DNA of 64,000 bases from assembly GCA_963854835.1 (NCBI GenBank), contig OY978529.1, positions 45,049,321 to 45,113,320 of the forward strand. The letters are read 5' to 3'. The DNA comes from Megamerina dolium (taxonomy: Eukaryota > Arthropoda > Insecta > Diptera > Megamerinidae). Numbering within the stretch: position 1 is the first letter of the stretch; each line of letters begins with the position of its first letter. Positions 49,580 through 61,635 of this stretch are shown here, one piece after another. The notes under the pieces are model-generated. The model was not told the origin of the DNA, searched no databases, and worked only from the letters and a program-made list of their open reading frames with translations. A program made the translations under genes and the position numbers.

Positions 49580-51411
49580 TTTCTAGTCTCATTCAAGTCT
49601 CTGCTCATCTCTATCTAGTCACACTCACGCCTTTCTAGCTCTCTTTTCTTGCACCTGAAAAGGCATCTCTCCACACTCCTTTTCACTCTGTACGTTTTTT
49701 TTTTTTTTGTTTGTAGACGCCGTCTTTCTCTACGGTAGAGAATCATACACCGTATTTATCTCTGCAAGTTTAATCTACATGTCAAGTCTGGTTGCTCTAG
49801 ACTAACGTAAGTTATGACAGTTCAAACTTTTTGCGCCTATCGGCCAACATTAGATATATCTCCCTAATACCCCTGGCTGCGCTACTGACAATAAAATAAT
49901 GTATATTAAAAACGAAGCGATATATTAAATATCTTCATCCCTTCACGACTATATTTTATGTATGAAATAAGACTCATTTCAAAATGTTGAAGCTGACTAA
50001 AAAAAAAGGATTAAAACCTCATGCCTCAGAGCACGTGCGTGATCATTGTTGTTGTGTGTAAAGGTATCCATGATATAATTTTGGATTGGAATTACAATAT
50101 CATAAACCACAAATATGTAGCTATTGTAAAAATAAGTCGATATTTAAATGTTAAATCTTTCAGTTTTCCACTCGAAGTGCAGAATAGGTAAATGTGTCTC
50201 TTCCAGGCTCAAATTCAAATGAATTGTTTTCATAAATATTTTATTAATCTCATATTTAATGAAAGTATTGTATTAATCTGCCGAATATAGAGGTATAAAA
50301 TAATTTGATACGTTGATAAAAATAAATTTATGTACTAAGTTTCAACTTGATGCCATTAAATTTTTGTTTCATAAGGTCAGAGAACATATATTCCAAACAT
50401 ACGCTTTTATATAGGAAGTTTTTAAGCGATTATAACCATTCCTAAAGTTAACGTGTTAAATATACTAAAGTTTTTATAAAAAAATATTCAAAGTTAAGAA
50501 CTTATATATGTGTATGTAAAAACGGTTCAAGAGCTAAGAGAGCTAGATGATGGTGTTAAAGATAAGATAGCAATTTAGTTATTTGAAAGGAAATTCCTTA
50601 TATGTATGTACCTACATACAAATATCCTTTATATTCAAAGGAAGGCAAAATAAATAAAAAACACATGTAGCTTATTGTCTTAGTTGATTTCTTTTTAGAT
50701 TCACAAAATTCATTGAACACAGACAACAATATTCTTTGTCTGTCTGTCAGCTCCACATACTCACATTGGCAAATATAGCATTAGGATTAGTAAATACATA
50801 CAATATGTTAGTATGAACGTTTACGTTTGTATTTATTTATCCTCTACTTTATGTCTTAAAGAGTTGATGTTTGGATTTCTATTCTATTGTTTCCATTATT
50901 TTTATTCGAGCGTTTATATACACGTTCCACCCTTTTTGCGTTACACAAAGCATTTTTGTTACGATTTGTTTGTTTACGTTTACTTTTACGCTTCATTATC
51001 TTTCACATTGTGCTGTGGCAAATGATTGCCTAATTCCTCATAGGGTACTATCTATCCTCCCCTCCACTAAACACATACAAATTTGAAGTACCTACGAGTA
51101 TATACAAAATACGTCAAGGGTTTCACTTTGCGCACAACAACAAATTTATTGTTTAACATAAGACGGCATGTGAATAACGTCTTGGATTTGAGAAACGACC
51201 ACACATTTGTTATCACGTTGATTTCGAACAATGTAAAATAATTTTCGGAGATTTAATCAAATTCGCTAAGCAAACATTTGCAAAGATTTTATTGCAAACA
51301 CTTGTATTGTAGATTATTTACAATCATCACATATCCTTATTATTCATTATTATTCTATTAATCCATAAATCTTAATGAATTCATTTCTTGATTGTTGTTG
51401 TTCATTTTCAG
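49580..51411. other. Pde1c intron 2, AT-rich, nothing identified
   Basis: Apart from the fragments listed, no gene or element was recognised up to the acceptor TTTTCAG at 51411. Confidence 0.45.
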
Positions 51412-52060
51412 GACACGGCTCTCTTACTATTGTACGTCGTTCAAACAGTCGTAAAAATTTTACACAACTTGATACACAACAACAACAACCACCATCAATA
51501 ACTAGCAATTTGCCAACAACCAGTAACAGTAACAACATTACTATCAGCGATCCTTCCTCCACAGCAGCTTCAGCAGCAGCTGGTGTTTTTCCAACTGTAA
51601 CAACTACAGCTGCAACTGTATTCGACAATCGTACAAAAGATTATAATAGAAAAAGTTTCAACTATCATTATCCAACAGCAGCAGCAGCAGCAGCAGTAAC
51701 AACAGGTTCAACCGAGTTGCCAAATCAATCTTCAATCGATCCACAATATCCTAAACCACAACACCAACCTTCATTTCAATCGCATATCATATACACGTCT
51801 AAAATGCAACCATCCTCACCGAATTCTAATAATTTTCAAGCAATCCCTTCTGCTACGAGTGCTACTGCTATAGCCACCGCCACTAATTTGAACACCATCA
51901 CAACCCTCGAATCGCCATCGAATATCGGTAACACAACATCGGGTCATGTTATACAAAGCGACTCATCTGGCATGAGTCCAACGTCGGGCAACATTGATTT
52001 AGCCACCGAAAATTTACCTGCTGTCGATACACCGGATGCATGTGATAAAGCGGCATTGAG
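51412..52060 (+). CDS. Pde1c: Pde1c-type gene, coding exon 3
   Basis: This is an internal exon after CATTTTCAG| and before |GTGAGTATC, phase 1 in and phase 2 out (649 nt). It starts RHGSLTIVRRSNSRKNFTQLD, a basic segment that looks structured. A long disordered region follows with Gln, Ala, Thr and Asn runs (QQQQ; AAAAA near the middle; many SP/TP sites), ending TPDACDKAALR. That last part leads directly into the conserved exon 4. SP/TP density suggests possible phosphorylation; this is inference. No catalytic residue lies in this exon. Confidence 0.8.
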
Positions 52061-52534
52061 GTGAGTATCGAACATCAACCATATGTGATAGATGTTAGAG
52101 GATACGAATAAGAATCATAGGTATATGGGCATCCCAGTATTTCTGATATTTATAAACGACCTTTCTTAGGTATTTCTCCAAGGTACTGTTGAACCGTTCT
52201 ACCATGCCACCAGACTGTGGATGTAAAGGCGTTTTATGTATACCCCACATATGATACATCTCCTGGAATATAATTGATTTGAAATCGGTAAATCAAGTAA
52301 TCCATTGGTTGACGAATACATCGGCAACATCTTGTTTTGTAATGGGATATACTTCACGCCATTTACTAAAGCTTTTAGGGAATTGTTAAGCTATATTCTT
52401 TTCAATTTCCTCAAATGGAGCCCCCACGATGTATTGTATATTTTCTCGACTTTTCTTACTGGGACCTTTGACCCACGTCCACTGGAAGCGTTGTGATACT
52501 GACTGTTTCAACTAGATCTATTATTTTTGTTTCT

Positions 52535-53180
52535 ACAGAGTGATTTTTTAGTAACCTCTTGCAGATTATTGAATTTTATTATCAAAATTCATGCTCGGTT
52601 AAGAAAGTGGATCGTGCACTTCTTATATTTTATGGTCAACTCATTTCTGGTTGAATGGATACGTGAACAATCAAAACTGCCATATTTGCAGTTAGAAGCT
52701 TTTCCAGAACTGTCAATGCATCAGGAAAAATGCACTGTTTGGTGTGGATTATGAACCGGTGGCGTACTTGGACTGTACTTTTTCAACGACGAAGGCAGGA
52801 ACGTTTGCCCAAAATGGAAGAGCTGGAATTGACTGACATGTGGTTTCAACAAGACGGTGCCACATTCCACAAAACACACGAAACATGGCTCAATTGATGG
52901 GCGAGTTCGATGAACAATTTATTTCACGTTTGGGGCCGGTCAATTGGCCGCCTAGATCGTGCGATTTAATGTCTTTGTGGAGCGGCTATGTTAGGGCTCA
53001 TATATATAGCGACAAACTCGCAATGGTTGACGCACTGGAAGCCAATATTGAAGTATTTATTATATGTTGGAGAGAGTATGCCAAAATTGGGCCCAGCGTA
53101 TGAATCATTTGAGGCGTAACCGCGGTCAACATTTACATGAAATCATCTTTTAACATTGAATTATATATATCATTCTATCG
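52535..53180 (+). mobile_element. Second, more decayed copy of the 27.9-kb Tc1/mariner-type element
   Basis: It starts CAGAGTGATTTTTTAG after TA at 52533, like the 27.9-kb copy. It retains ATTGAATTTTATTATCAAAA, TTCTGGTTGAATGGATACGTG, GTTTCAACAAGACGGTGCCA and CGGTCAATTGGCCGCCTAGA. The last recognisable match is near 53180. The right terminus is missing, and the neighbouring jockey-like sequence starts about there. Confidence 0.82.
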
Positions 53181-53239
53181 TCGTACGTCAAAGCGTTACT
53201 GATTCTTTCGTCATGCGTACTCCTTGGTGGTACGACTAG

Positions 53240-53966
53240 GACAACCTTACGCCTCTATTTTCATTTCCTCACTGAGTTCTTCCGAATTACCAGAGAAATC
53301 TAGATGACACAACCGCTCAATATCAGTATCAATATATGTTGCCTCTGACTACTACCTTTGGAAAGCAGCTAAACATTTAAAGAGGTCAACTCTGGCACAA
53401 TCTGCTATCAGAAAAGAAAATAATAAATAGGCTAAAAGTGACCTCGAAAATGCTTTCACATTTGCTCGACATCTAAAAAGAGTTTTCACTGCTCACGAAA
53501 TCGTACCCTCACCCAGCACAGCACAACGAGTGAGAAAAGCCCTGGAACACATCTACCAGATGGACCCATCCATTAAAAAGTTTTCGAAAGGAGAAGTCAA
53601 GGATGCAATAAAAAACTTAAAGCCAAGAAGGCCCCCGGATATGATCTCATCACTGAAGAAGAGTTAAAACAACTCCTAAAAGAGAGAATCACTTTCCTAA
53701 ACTATATATACAACGCTGTTTTATTATCTGGCTTTGTTCCCCCGCAGTAGAAAGATGCCAGAGTAAAATGTTTCTCATGCCCGGAAAAAGTGCAGACAAA
53801 GTGGAGTCATATCGCCGCACTAGCTTGCTACCAGTTACGTCCAAACTTATGGAAACCCTTTCTCTCAAAAGATTGATGCCAGTAATAGAAGAACGCAAAC
53901 TAATTCCTAACCACCAATTCGGTTTCAGGAAACAGCTTAGCACAATTGAACAAGTACACAGACTTA
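53240..53966 (+). mobile_element. Jockey-like non-LTR retrotransposon, left part
   Basis: The + strand frames read FARHLKRVFTAHEIV, LEHIYQMDPSIKKFSKGEVKDAIKNLKPR(K)APG-like sequence (start of RT), and then MFLMPGKSADKVESYRRTSLLPVTSKLMETL and RLMPVIEERKLIPNHQFGFRKQLSTIEQVHRL. The last contains the FGFR..hST motif of jockey-group RT. It breaks at 53966, where a mariner starts, and resumes at about 54472. Confidence 0.8.
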
Positions 53967-53968
53967 TA

Positions 53969-54471
53969 CCAGGTGTACAAGCTTAAATCCGCTGTTTTTC
54001 GGTAAAAAAAAAAACGTAAACGTATGGAAATGCCTTGTTGAGTCACACCTAACTGTTCGGCAAGCATTTTTTGCGATTGGGTGTCGTCCTCATTCAAAAG
54101 ACCCTGCAAATCATGGTCCCCAACTTTTCTGGGTCTATTTTCACGCTTCTTGTCACTCAAGTCAAAATGACCTTCTTTGAACCGACGAAACCAGTCTCTA
54201 CAAGTGGTTTCCGATAGCGCATTATCACCACAAGCCTCCACAAGCATTCGATGCGACTCAGCAGCAGATTTCTTCAAAGTAGAGCTTCCCGCATATGCTC
54301 TTTTTTGGCACGAAACTAGACATGATTATACGAGGAAAAATGTATGTTGTTGTACTAAATCACTGATGATGTTTACTAATTGATGTAAACAGGTGTCGAA
54401 CTCATAAAAAAAAGGATGTATAGTCGATAATAGCTCAATGTGCTTCTAAGTAAGCATAAGCTTGTAAATTA
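53969..54471 (-). mobile_element. Mariner (mauritiana/Mos1-like) inserted into the jockey-like element
   Basis: The left end CCAGGTGTACAAGCTT is preceded by TA (53967-53968). The right end is a mutated inverse (AAGCTTGTAAATTATA, to about 54471). The - strand encodes the N-terminal helix-turn-helix region of a mariner transposase: KKSAAESHRMLVEACGDNAL, TTCRDWFRRFKEGHFDLSD, RPRKVGDHDLQGLLNEDD and MLAEQLGVTQQGISIRL. The catalytic domain is deleted, leaving about 500 bp. Confidence 0.82.
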
Positions 54472-55260
54472 TATTCACAATGCATTCGAACAAAAGAAAT
54501 TCTGTACAACTGCGTTTCTCGATATATCTCAAGCTTGACCGCCGTGCCTGGCATGACGGTTTACTCTATAAAATAAAGGACACCCTTACGATAAACTTTT
54601 ACATATTTATCAAGTCCTATCTCAAAAGAAGATACTTTTTCGGCAAGCAAGGTGAAGAACAGTCTGAACTCTAGGAAAGTTCACCCGGTGTACCTCAAGG
54701 CAGCGTCATGGGTCCCATTCTATACCTGCTTCACACATACGATTTACCAGCCTCTGAAGGATCCATCGTTGGCACTTTTGCAGACGACACTGCTGTCCTC
54801 GCAATGGATACCCTTCCAGCTTCGGCTTAGCTCCAAAAAGGGTTAAAATATTACTCAATGGTTGAAAGATTGGCGAATCAAGTCAAATGAAACGAAGTCT
54901 GTCCAGGTAACATTCACCCTTAAACGTAGCACCTGCCCGCCCGTAAAACTCTATGATGTAAATATCCCGCAATGTAACGTAACTAAATACCTAGGCATTC
55001 ACCTCGATAGCAAACTAACTTGGAGAACACATATCTTCACCAAACGTATGGCGCTAGGCATCAAACTCAGAAATTGCACTTGTTGCTAAATCAAAACTCT
55101 CAAGTCTCACTCGAAAGCAAACTCTTACTCTACTCAGCTGTCGTATTTGTGCTGGAGTGTATCCATCAGTCATTGGTAGTCATTGTGGAACCATCTGCAA
55201 CACTTTTGAGGTATGACATTTTAATGCGACAATTCAAGCAGCAGTCTTGCCACTGTGGTG
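54472..55260 (+). mobile_element. Jockey-like non-LTR retrotransposon, right part
   Basis: It continues the RT interrupted at 53966: NAFEQKKFCTTAFLDISQAFDR(A)WHDGLLYKI, then SYLKRRYFF, VPQGSVMGPILYLL and GTFADDTAVLAMD, carrying the FADD active-site motif. A C-terminal part follows with KYLGIHLDSKLTWRTHIF and a broken remainder. Stops and frameshifts show it is inactive. Its 3' end was not identified. Confidence 0.82.
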
Positions 55261-55613
55261 CCTTTGATTCCTTGAAGCTGTTGTCTTGAACTGAAGCTTG
55301 AAGATGTTCAATGACGTGGCTCTGCATTAAATGTTGATGGCTTTAGTTTAATTGTACTTGTTTCTCTAATCACTAATGTGGATGGTCCGCTTATTTGTAA
55401 ATTACTAAGTTCGTGCTCTAATTTTTTGAAACTATCTTTCAAGTTGCCGACAAGTACTTTCAATTCTGTGACTTTCTAATTAAATTAGATTCCTTTTTTT
55501 TTACTTCATTTATAAATCCATGTTTTGAATACGAATTGTATATGTATTGTATTAGTTTAAAGAAGTAAATACTTATTGTTAGACCCATTATGTTTCTTTT
55601 CCATATTTTTCAG

Positions 55614-55727
55614 GCTACGTTGCCTTTTACGCCTACTAAGTGCCGGCGAAGTATCACCGGAATTATTGCAAAAAAATTTGCATTATGCAGCACGTGTACT
55701 TGAAGCTGTTTTTCTCGACGAAGCCAA
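55614..55727 (+). CDS. Pde1c: Pde1c-type gene, coding exon 4 (conserved PDE1 N-terminal segment)
   Basis: This is the diagnostic exon. After TTTTTCAG| and before AA|GTAAGT (phase 2 to 2, 114 nt) it encodes LRCLLRLLSAGEVSPELLQK NLHYAARVLEAVFLDEA. It aligns with the segment shared by all PDE1 proteins just before the catalytic region, LRxLVKQLExG...LKKNxEYAAxVLEAVYIDET as I recall it for the mammalian forms. In the family this segment is near the calmodulin-binding and inhibitory sites. The catalytic HD domain, with its HNxxHAxDV-type metal-binding motif, should follow downstream but is not in the window. Confidence 0.93.
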
Positions 55728-55739
55728 GTAAGTAATCTT

Positions 55740-56660
55740 TTACATTTATTTTTCATTTTATTTCAATATTATACTATGCGTTCGTTTCATCACTGGAATA
55801 ATTATAACGAATATCATCAGTAGTATAAATGAAGCAAATGCTGGTTATATACATCATTTTCATTTTCATATAATATAAAGTAGAAAGAAGAAATGAAAAA
55901 ATTTTAATATCTAAAGCATTTTTTTCACATTGAAAACGCTTATTAAAATCCATATGGAAATTAGGCAAGAAGTTTTAAAATCGACAATGCGATTAAGTGC
56001 TTTATTATTATGAAACACCAGGACACAATTAATTAATAAACTGTTAAGGCTATTCTTTGTATCTATAGGCTATACCTAGTATTAAGGTAAGGGCTTGCTT
56101 GATGATGGGGACTTGCATCATTGCAACACATAATAAATAGGGTTTTTTTTTTTGTTTAAGATGTTGCACATTTGTATTTGAGTCGAAAACAACATAGCAG
56201 TGTAGAATGTACGTATGCTTATGTACATATGTACATAAGTAGTAGAGTGAGTATATAGTATAAAATAGTTTGTAAGTTCATAAAAGTTATATGCAGCTGA
56301 GATTGAATGCACCAGCAGCAATAACACCTACATTGTTGTAATGCAAGATAGTCTACCGAAATAGACAATGTGCACAAAAGTGTATGGTGATTAAATCGTA
56401 TACTTTTGTGCATTTTATAGGAGTATACTATACTTGTGCATCGAATTAAATGCACTCCATGACATTAAATTGAGCATTTGCACAATAATCTTGCTAAATG
56501 TTTGTACAAATGAAAGTTCTACAATACTTTACAAAACAATATTGACAATACATAGTATAAGCGATCATTTATTTATTTATTTTTTTTTTCGTTTAATTTG
56601 TTCGTTTGATTTGATTGCGCGTATTTGTCATTATTATTTTCTCACATTGTTATGGAAAAT
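55740..56660. other. Pde1c intron 4, AT-rich, nothing identified
   Basis: No exon, repeat or element was supported. Confidence 0.45.
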
Positions 56661-56667
56661 TTTACAG

Positions 56668-56730
56668 AAGCCCCACAACAGGTAAAACGAATTTGGGGCA
56701 AAAATCCTCCTCGTCAATTGATCGTGAAGA
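56668..56730 (+). CDS. Pde1c: Pde1c-type gene, coding exon 5 (63 nt)
   Basis: This tiny internal exon lies after ATTTTACAG| and before GA|GTAAGTGTG, phase 2 in and out, encoding SPTTGKTNLGQKSSSSIDRE. Being symmetric, it can be skipped without changing frame. It has an internal alternative donor, CAG|GTAAAACG. It inserts a Ser-rich piece after the DEA(K) end of exon 4. Mammalian PDE1 goes straight into RxLLDTEDEL there, so this is a fly-type insertion. The splice sites are strong; function is unknown. Confidence 0.8.
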
Positions 56731-56739
56731 GTAAGTGTG

Positions 56740-58330
56740 TTTCCTCGTCTAATTGATTTAATCTAACGTTTGGATTTTTCTATTTACTCATTTTCATTTT
56801 TAGTTTGCTTTTTTTGTTTGTTTCATCTGTATGTATTTGGCCATCATTCGCCAAATAATCCCTTAATTTTCAAAGTCTAAATTTATTTATATGTATTTCT
56901 AATTTTGCTCTTTAATATTTTTCTCATTTCATCACATCTAATTTGATGTACTAGACCAACAAAATAACCATTGTATTCCACTTTAGCTATAATATTTTAT
57001 ACATACATATATTTCATCTATATACATTAATGTATTTCTATTATATATTATCATCGTTGCTATCATGAACATATTATCGCATAATATCGTCTCGCATTTG
57101 ATTGTACTCGTATTATTTGACAAAATAGTAATCATCATAAAATATGGTTGGACGAGTTTTGAAGGAACGCCTTTATTTTATAGCTTTCTTTCTCTCTCTC
57201 TCTCTCTCTCTTTCATGAAAACATTTTTCTCTGGCTTTTGCCCTTTAGATATATGTAGAGATACTTGAAAGATAGTACTTTCTTCTACATTTTTGCTAAA
57301 CTAGAAGTTTAATCTTTAACTGTAGTTTATTCTTTGTTTTTCTTCACTACTGAAAATTGTATGATCCATATTAGAAGTTTCTCTTTTTAGATATGTAAAT
57401 CTCTGAGATATGTTTATATACATGTTTATAAGAACAAAAGGCATCATTATGTAGGCACTCATGAATGTTGCATAACTATAATACAAACTAAATATGTATG
57501 TGATTTAATAATGGCTAGTAAACTTTGAATATTATTGTATCAAATATATTTTATGTATAACAGGTCATTATTTAATCACAAACATACCATACATAAGAGA
57601 ATATAAAAATTTTATATAAAATATGTTTGATTGTTTAGTGAATATGTATATGTACTCTACGTATAAGACCGAATTTTTGTGACTGTGTTTTGTAATTTAG
57701 CTATTAGGAAATCAATAGCTCTAGACATAACCCTGCAACACAATTTTCTACTAATTTTATCTCTATGACTTACTTACTTATTTAAGGCTCTTCTTCTCAA
57801 CTTTCTCTACTAAGAGTATATGTATGTATATCTTTTCCAACAATCACTTGAGAATAGTTAGAATGCAACTCAATTCGACAGGACACCAATAAAATTTAAT
57901 ACATCGATGGTAATCTAATAAATATACAATCACATACAAAATTATATACAGTCTTATGTAGTACTACTTTAAACTGATTTGTTCAAATCATGAATTTCTA
58001 TGGTAATGTTCATTACAATACATACTACAGTATATACCCTTCACAATATCATTTTCTTCTTTTGATAAATTGAGACAAATTCATGCTTGGTATTTGTTAA
58101 TTTTCTTTTAATCGATTTTTTATTAGCATAAACTCATCATTTATTTGGTTATCTTAATATGTATTGATAATTATTACCATAACGCCAACCCTGCTTACGA
58201 GATAACGAAAAATTTTCTCCAGAAAATTATCTTGTTTTTTGTGATTGAAATAAAATGTATTATATCACTGAATTGATTCAATACATTCATTTCTTTAAAT
58301 AACATATATTAATTATTGTAAGTCACTGCA
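56740..58330. other. Pde1c intron 5, left part, AT-rich
   Basis: A (CT)n tract lies at 57187-57211. No exon was found; in particular, nothing resembling the PDE catalytic domain. Confidence 0.5.
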
Positions 58331-58341
58331 TATTATAATTA

Positions 58342-58557
58342 GAGTTGTGCGAATAATCGTTTTTTCAAAAACATTAATTAGTCAAAATTTTTGATTAATT
58401 AATTATTCGATTAATCAAAATCTGACTAATGAAATAATCAAAATTCTAATTAATTGAATAATTTTAATTTTTGAATATACAAAATCATAATTATTCGAAT
58501 AATTTCACATTTGATTAATCAAATTGTTACACTTAGTCGAATTATTCGCATAGCCCT
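58342..58557. mobile_element. MITE with GCGAATAATCG-type inverted ends
   Basis: The left end GAGTTGTGCGAATAATCG and the right end CGAATTATTCGCATAGCCC are inverted repeats. TA lies on both sides (58340-58341 and 58558-58559, by my count). The interior is ATTAATCAAAATTTTGATTAAT-type AT-rich sequence with further internal symmetry. No coding sequence is present. Confidence 0.8.
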
Positions 58558-58949
58558 AACTTCAACATCCAGCGGTCATATTCATTTGATATGAACTACA
58601 TTAAATATTATTAAATAATGGATATTTCATATAAAAACGATCATGTTATATTTTTTTCTTCATGTTATATAGACGAAATTAACTTAGTGCCCAACTGGCC
58701 CATTGAATAAATATTTTACAAGTATAATTCGTGTTCGTGTTCTTCGTGTTATCATACTGAAAGTTGTTTTATTTAAATACTCTTTGCTATCGCAAGTCCC
58801 TCTGTATGTATTTCATTAGGAAAAAGTCAGTTGGAATATTGCTAATTAATTAGGAATAATTATTACGAAGATCACTGACGCCCTATATTGCCAAAATAAA
58901 ACTGCTTTATCTGCAGTCATTGCATGACAGAAGAACTTTTGCTTCTTTA

Positions 58950-59365
58950 GGGTGTGTGCGAGTTCGTCTAAATTTTATGACACTGGAATATTACACCACT
59001 GCTTCGAAATATGAAAGATAATTGAAAGATAAATTCGACATTTCCTAAATGGAGAAACAAATATCAAACCAGCAATTTGAAAATTTTCGTGTTTAAAAAT
59101 AAAGAATATGGCTTCTCTTTTTCCATTTTCTTAATTTTTTAAATATTTTTTTTTTTGTTCTGTTTCAAAACAAAAAATTACGCCAATCGAACTTCGCTAT
59201 TCTGTCGAAATACAGTTTTAATTTTTACACAATTAGTATTTAGGTATGAAAAAGTTGTTTGAAAATTTCCTAAATTGTTTCTATTCACTGCATTATCGAC
59301 ATATTTCTAATAATTTGGGAAAAGTTACAACTTAAACATCAATTTAGGCGAACTCGCACGCACCC
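58950..59365. mobile_element. MITE with TTA target duplication (PIF/Harbinger-like)
   Basis: GGGTGTGTGCGAGTTCGTCT at the left (58950 on) pairs with AGGCGAACTCGCACGCACCC at the right (to 59365). TTA flanks both ends (58947-58949 and 59366-59368). A 3-bp TWA duplication and GGG-starting ends are typical of PIF/Harbinger. The interior of about 370 bp is AT-rich with no transposase. Confidence 0.83.
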
Positions 59366-59559
59366 TTAATTAAGAAAAACATAAATTGTGTTAAGCTTAA
59401 TAATATGTTTCATTTTTTACATTCCTTGAGACTATTTGAGACAAATCATTTGACGTAATGCATTAAACTTATTATGTGTATAATGTGTTAAATTGTGATT
59501 ATATTAAAAATGTTGATTTTAATATTAATATAAGTAGATTTAAGTTAAAGTTATTCTCT

Positions 59560-59765
59560 TTATTTAATTAAATTGTTTATGGTCTGTAAATATTTTTCAT
59601 AGACTGAAAGAAATAAATAAATCGACAAAATAGGCTTATCTTCAGGACTCATCCAACCCAAAATAGAACAGAAGATAATTCTAAGTAAGATTGGCCGAGT
59701 AATCATAGGTGGAAAAACATTTTGGATCCCCTGCATATTAACAAATAAGTATTGCAACTGCGATG
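59560..59765 (-). CDS. Last exon of an unrecognised - strand gene
   Basis: After the acceptor TTTTTTATAG| (- strand) the frame reads SQLQYLFVNMQGIQNVFPPM, then ITRPILLRIIFCSILGWM, then SPEDKPILSIYLFLSVYE and KYLQTINNLIK, followed by a stop at 59560. The composition is helical and leucine/isoleucine-rich, unlike neighbouring noncoding sequence, and looks like the C-terminus of a HEAT-like or otherwise alpha-helical protein. The exon begins in phase 1. It joins in frame with the exon at 62385-62230 (TTG G|GTAAGT, giving ...FCGAL-ASQLQYLF...). I do not recognise the family. Exons further upstream must exist because no in-frame ATG was found in the preceding exon. Confidence 0.65.
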
Positions 59766-60256
59766 CTATAAAAAAGTATACATATATCTTGATCAATGAC
59801 ACAAATGACGTCTGTCACCTGGCCGATTTGGTCAACAACTGTATTTTTATTTTGTTTTTACTTGAACAAAAATTTTACTTACAAAAATTGTTCCCAACAT
59901 TTTTTCCAATGTAAATATCTCAATCTAAATTTTTTATAAACAACTCTACAAAAATCATAACGTGAAGCTTATTTCAGAATTTTGGTCCACAAGTTCACCA
60001 CAAAATCCACTTAAAATAGAAAGATGTTTGTTTTATGGAGTTGCCACTAGAAATATTTTTTTTTCCACCTTATTCCACTAGCTTTTCTAAGATGTTGGTA
60101 TTCTAAAAACAATAAAAATGGAAAATAAAAAGTTGTATGGCTTGCGGTATTAAAATCGGTGTAAAAATTTTAGACCTATGGTTTCTTAGGCAAATATATT
60201 TAGAATTATCTGTAGATACACTATGTTCATCTGCAACTACTGTCACATAAAACATT

Positions 60257-60403
60257 CCCAGCAAGAATAGTTTCGGCTATATGGGCTATAACTAAGGTGG
60301 TACTACTAATGAAACAATAGGTTATAAATTTGAATACTGCCAATTATTTTATGTAGAGCTTAAATAATGCCATTAAATGACACCCTGTCTTGTTCTTGCT
60401 GGG
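60257..60403. mobile_element. Small MITE with CCCAGCAAGAA ends
   Basis: CCCAGCAAGAATAG (60257 on) pairs with CTTGTTCTTGCTGGG (to 60403). The element is about 147 bp and non-coding. No target duplication could be read. Confidence 0.7.
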
Positions 60404-60409
60404 TAGAAA

Positions 60410-61293
60410 AATCTTCATTGCATTCGAGTATACTCATCACTTGTATATTTACTGTAAATTTGTACTATATGTAAAAAAATACCATCATATTGTTGCGCGA
60501 CCTTATAAAACATGCTCTTGAGTCTGTGTTAAGTAAAATTGTATAAGTTACGTTCAATTTCCGTAATTGAACTGCACAGCATTTCGCACAAATTTTGAAG
60601 TTAGGAAAGCAGTTCTGTAATGTTTAGTTTGATTTATGAATTTTAGTCACATTTCACACGACACCAATCACATAATGGTACAATCGTCATTGCGACCTTG
60701 AATCCCTCATGGGACTTAGGAGCATCTTTGACTTGTTCCGGTCCAATTCGTGTTGACTTACATTAAGGTTTACTGCTCATCTCCAAGATTCAATAGGATA
60801 TCAAGTGGCCTTCCTGAACCGGTTAGTTATGTACAATAAAATCGTTTCTTTGAAATACGTGCAACAAATACGGAGTGTAATTCAGAGGCACCTATCTATA
60901 AAATATAATTAAAAGGTTAAACTTTGTTAGTAATTAAAAATCTACTGGTTGTTCTCATTATAAAAATTATAATTTTTTGCCATTAATATAAGCAATACCA
61001 TGATTACTCTTAAGATTATAATAGAACCTATTTTGAACGCTTGGTATAGCCGTGTAAAAAAAGAACATTCATAAGATTACAAAAAAATTATAATAAATTT
61101 CTTTTCTTTTATTTTTCTGCGCTCTCTCTCTCTCTCTATATCACCTATCTAAAACCTCTATGTAAATACTTTATATGCGTCCTTCGTAATTGTCATCTGT
61201 TTTTTGGTTGCTACTATGCACTGCTCACCAACTGCTAACAACACTTTCATACTTGGTAACGTATGCACGTCATAACTCGAAATTTGTGTAAAG
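60410..61293. other. Intronic AT-rich DNA on both strands' genes
   Basis: A (CT)n tract lies at 61120-61138. No additional exon was supported on either strand. Confidence 0.45.
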
Positions 61294-61603
61294 TCAAGCG
61301 GAAAGTAGTATTGCCGCTGTTGCTGCCACTACAATCAGTGCTCCCAATACCACCACCGACACCATAGTGACCTCCGATTCCACACATGTTAGTCGAGAGC
61401 CAAGTAGTAGCGACCACAACAATGAGTGCTGCAACGGAAATTGTAAAAATATAAATTGCACACAACACAGTCATGCGAATTATATGTGTGTCTCCACTAG
61501 GAGTAGTAGTAATAGTAATAATGGTAGTGGTAGTGCTAGTCATAAGGATAATAATAATTCACACAGCAACTGTAGTCTGTTGCACAATGATAACCAACAG
61601 GAG

Positions 61604-61635
<32 letters not shown>

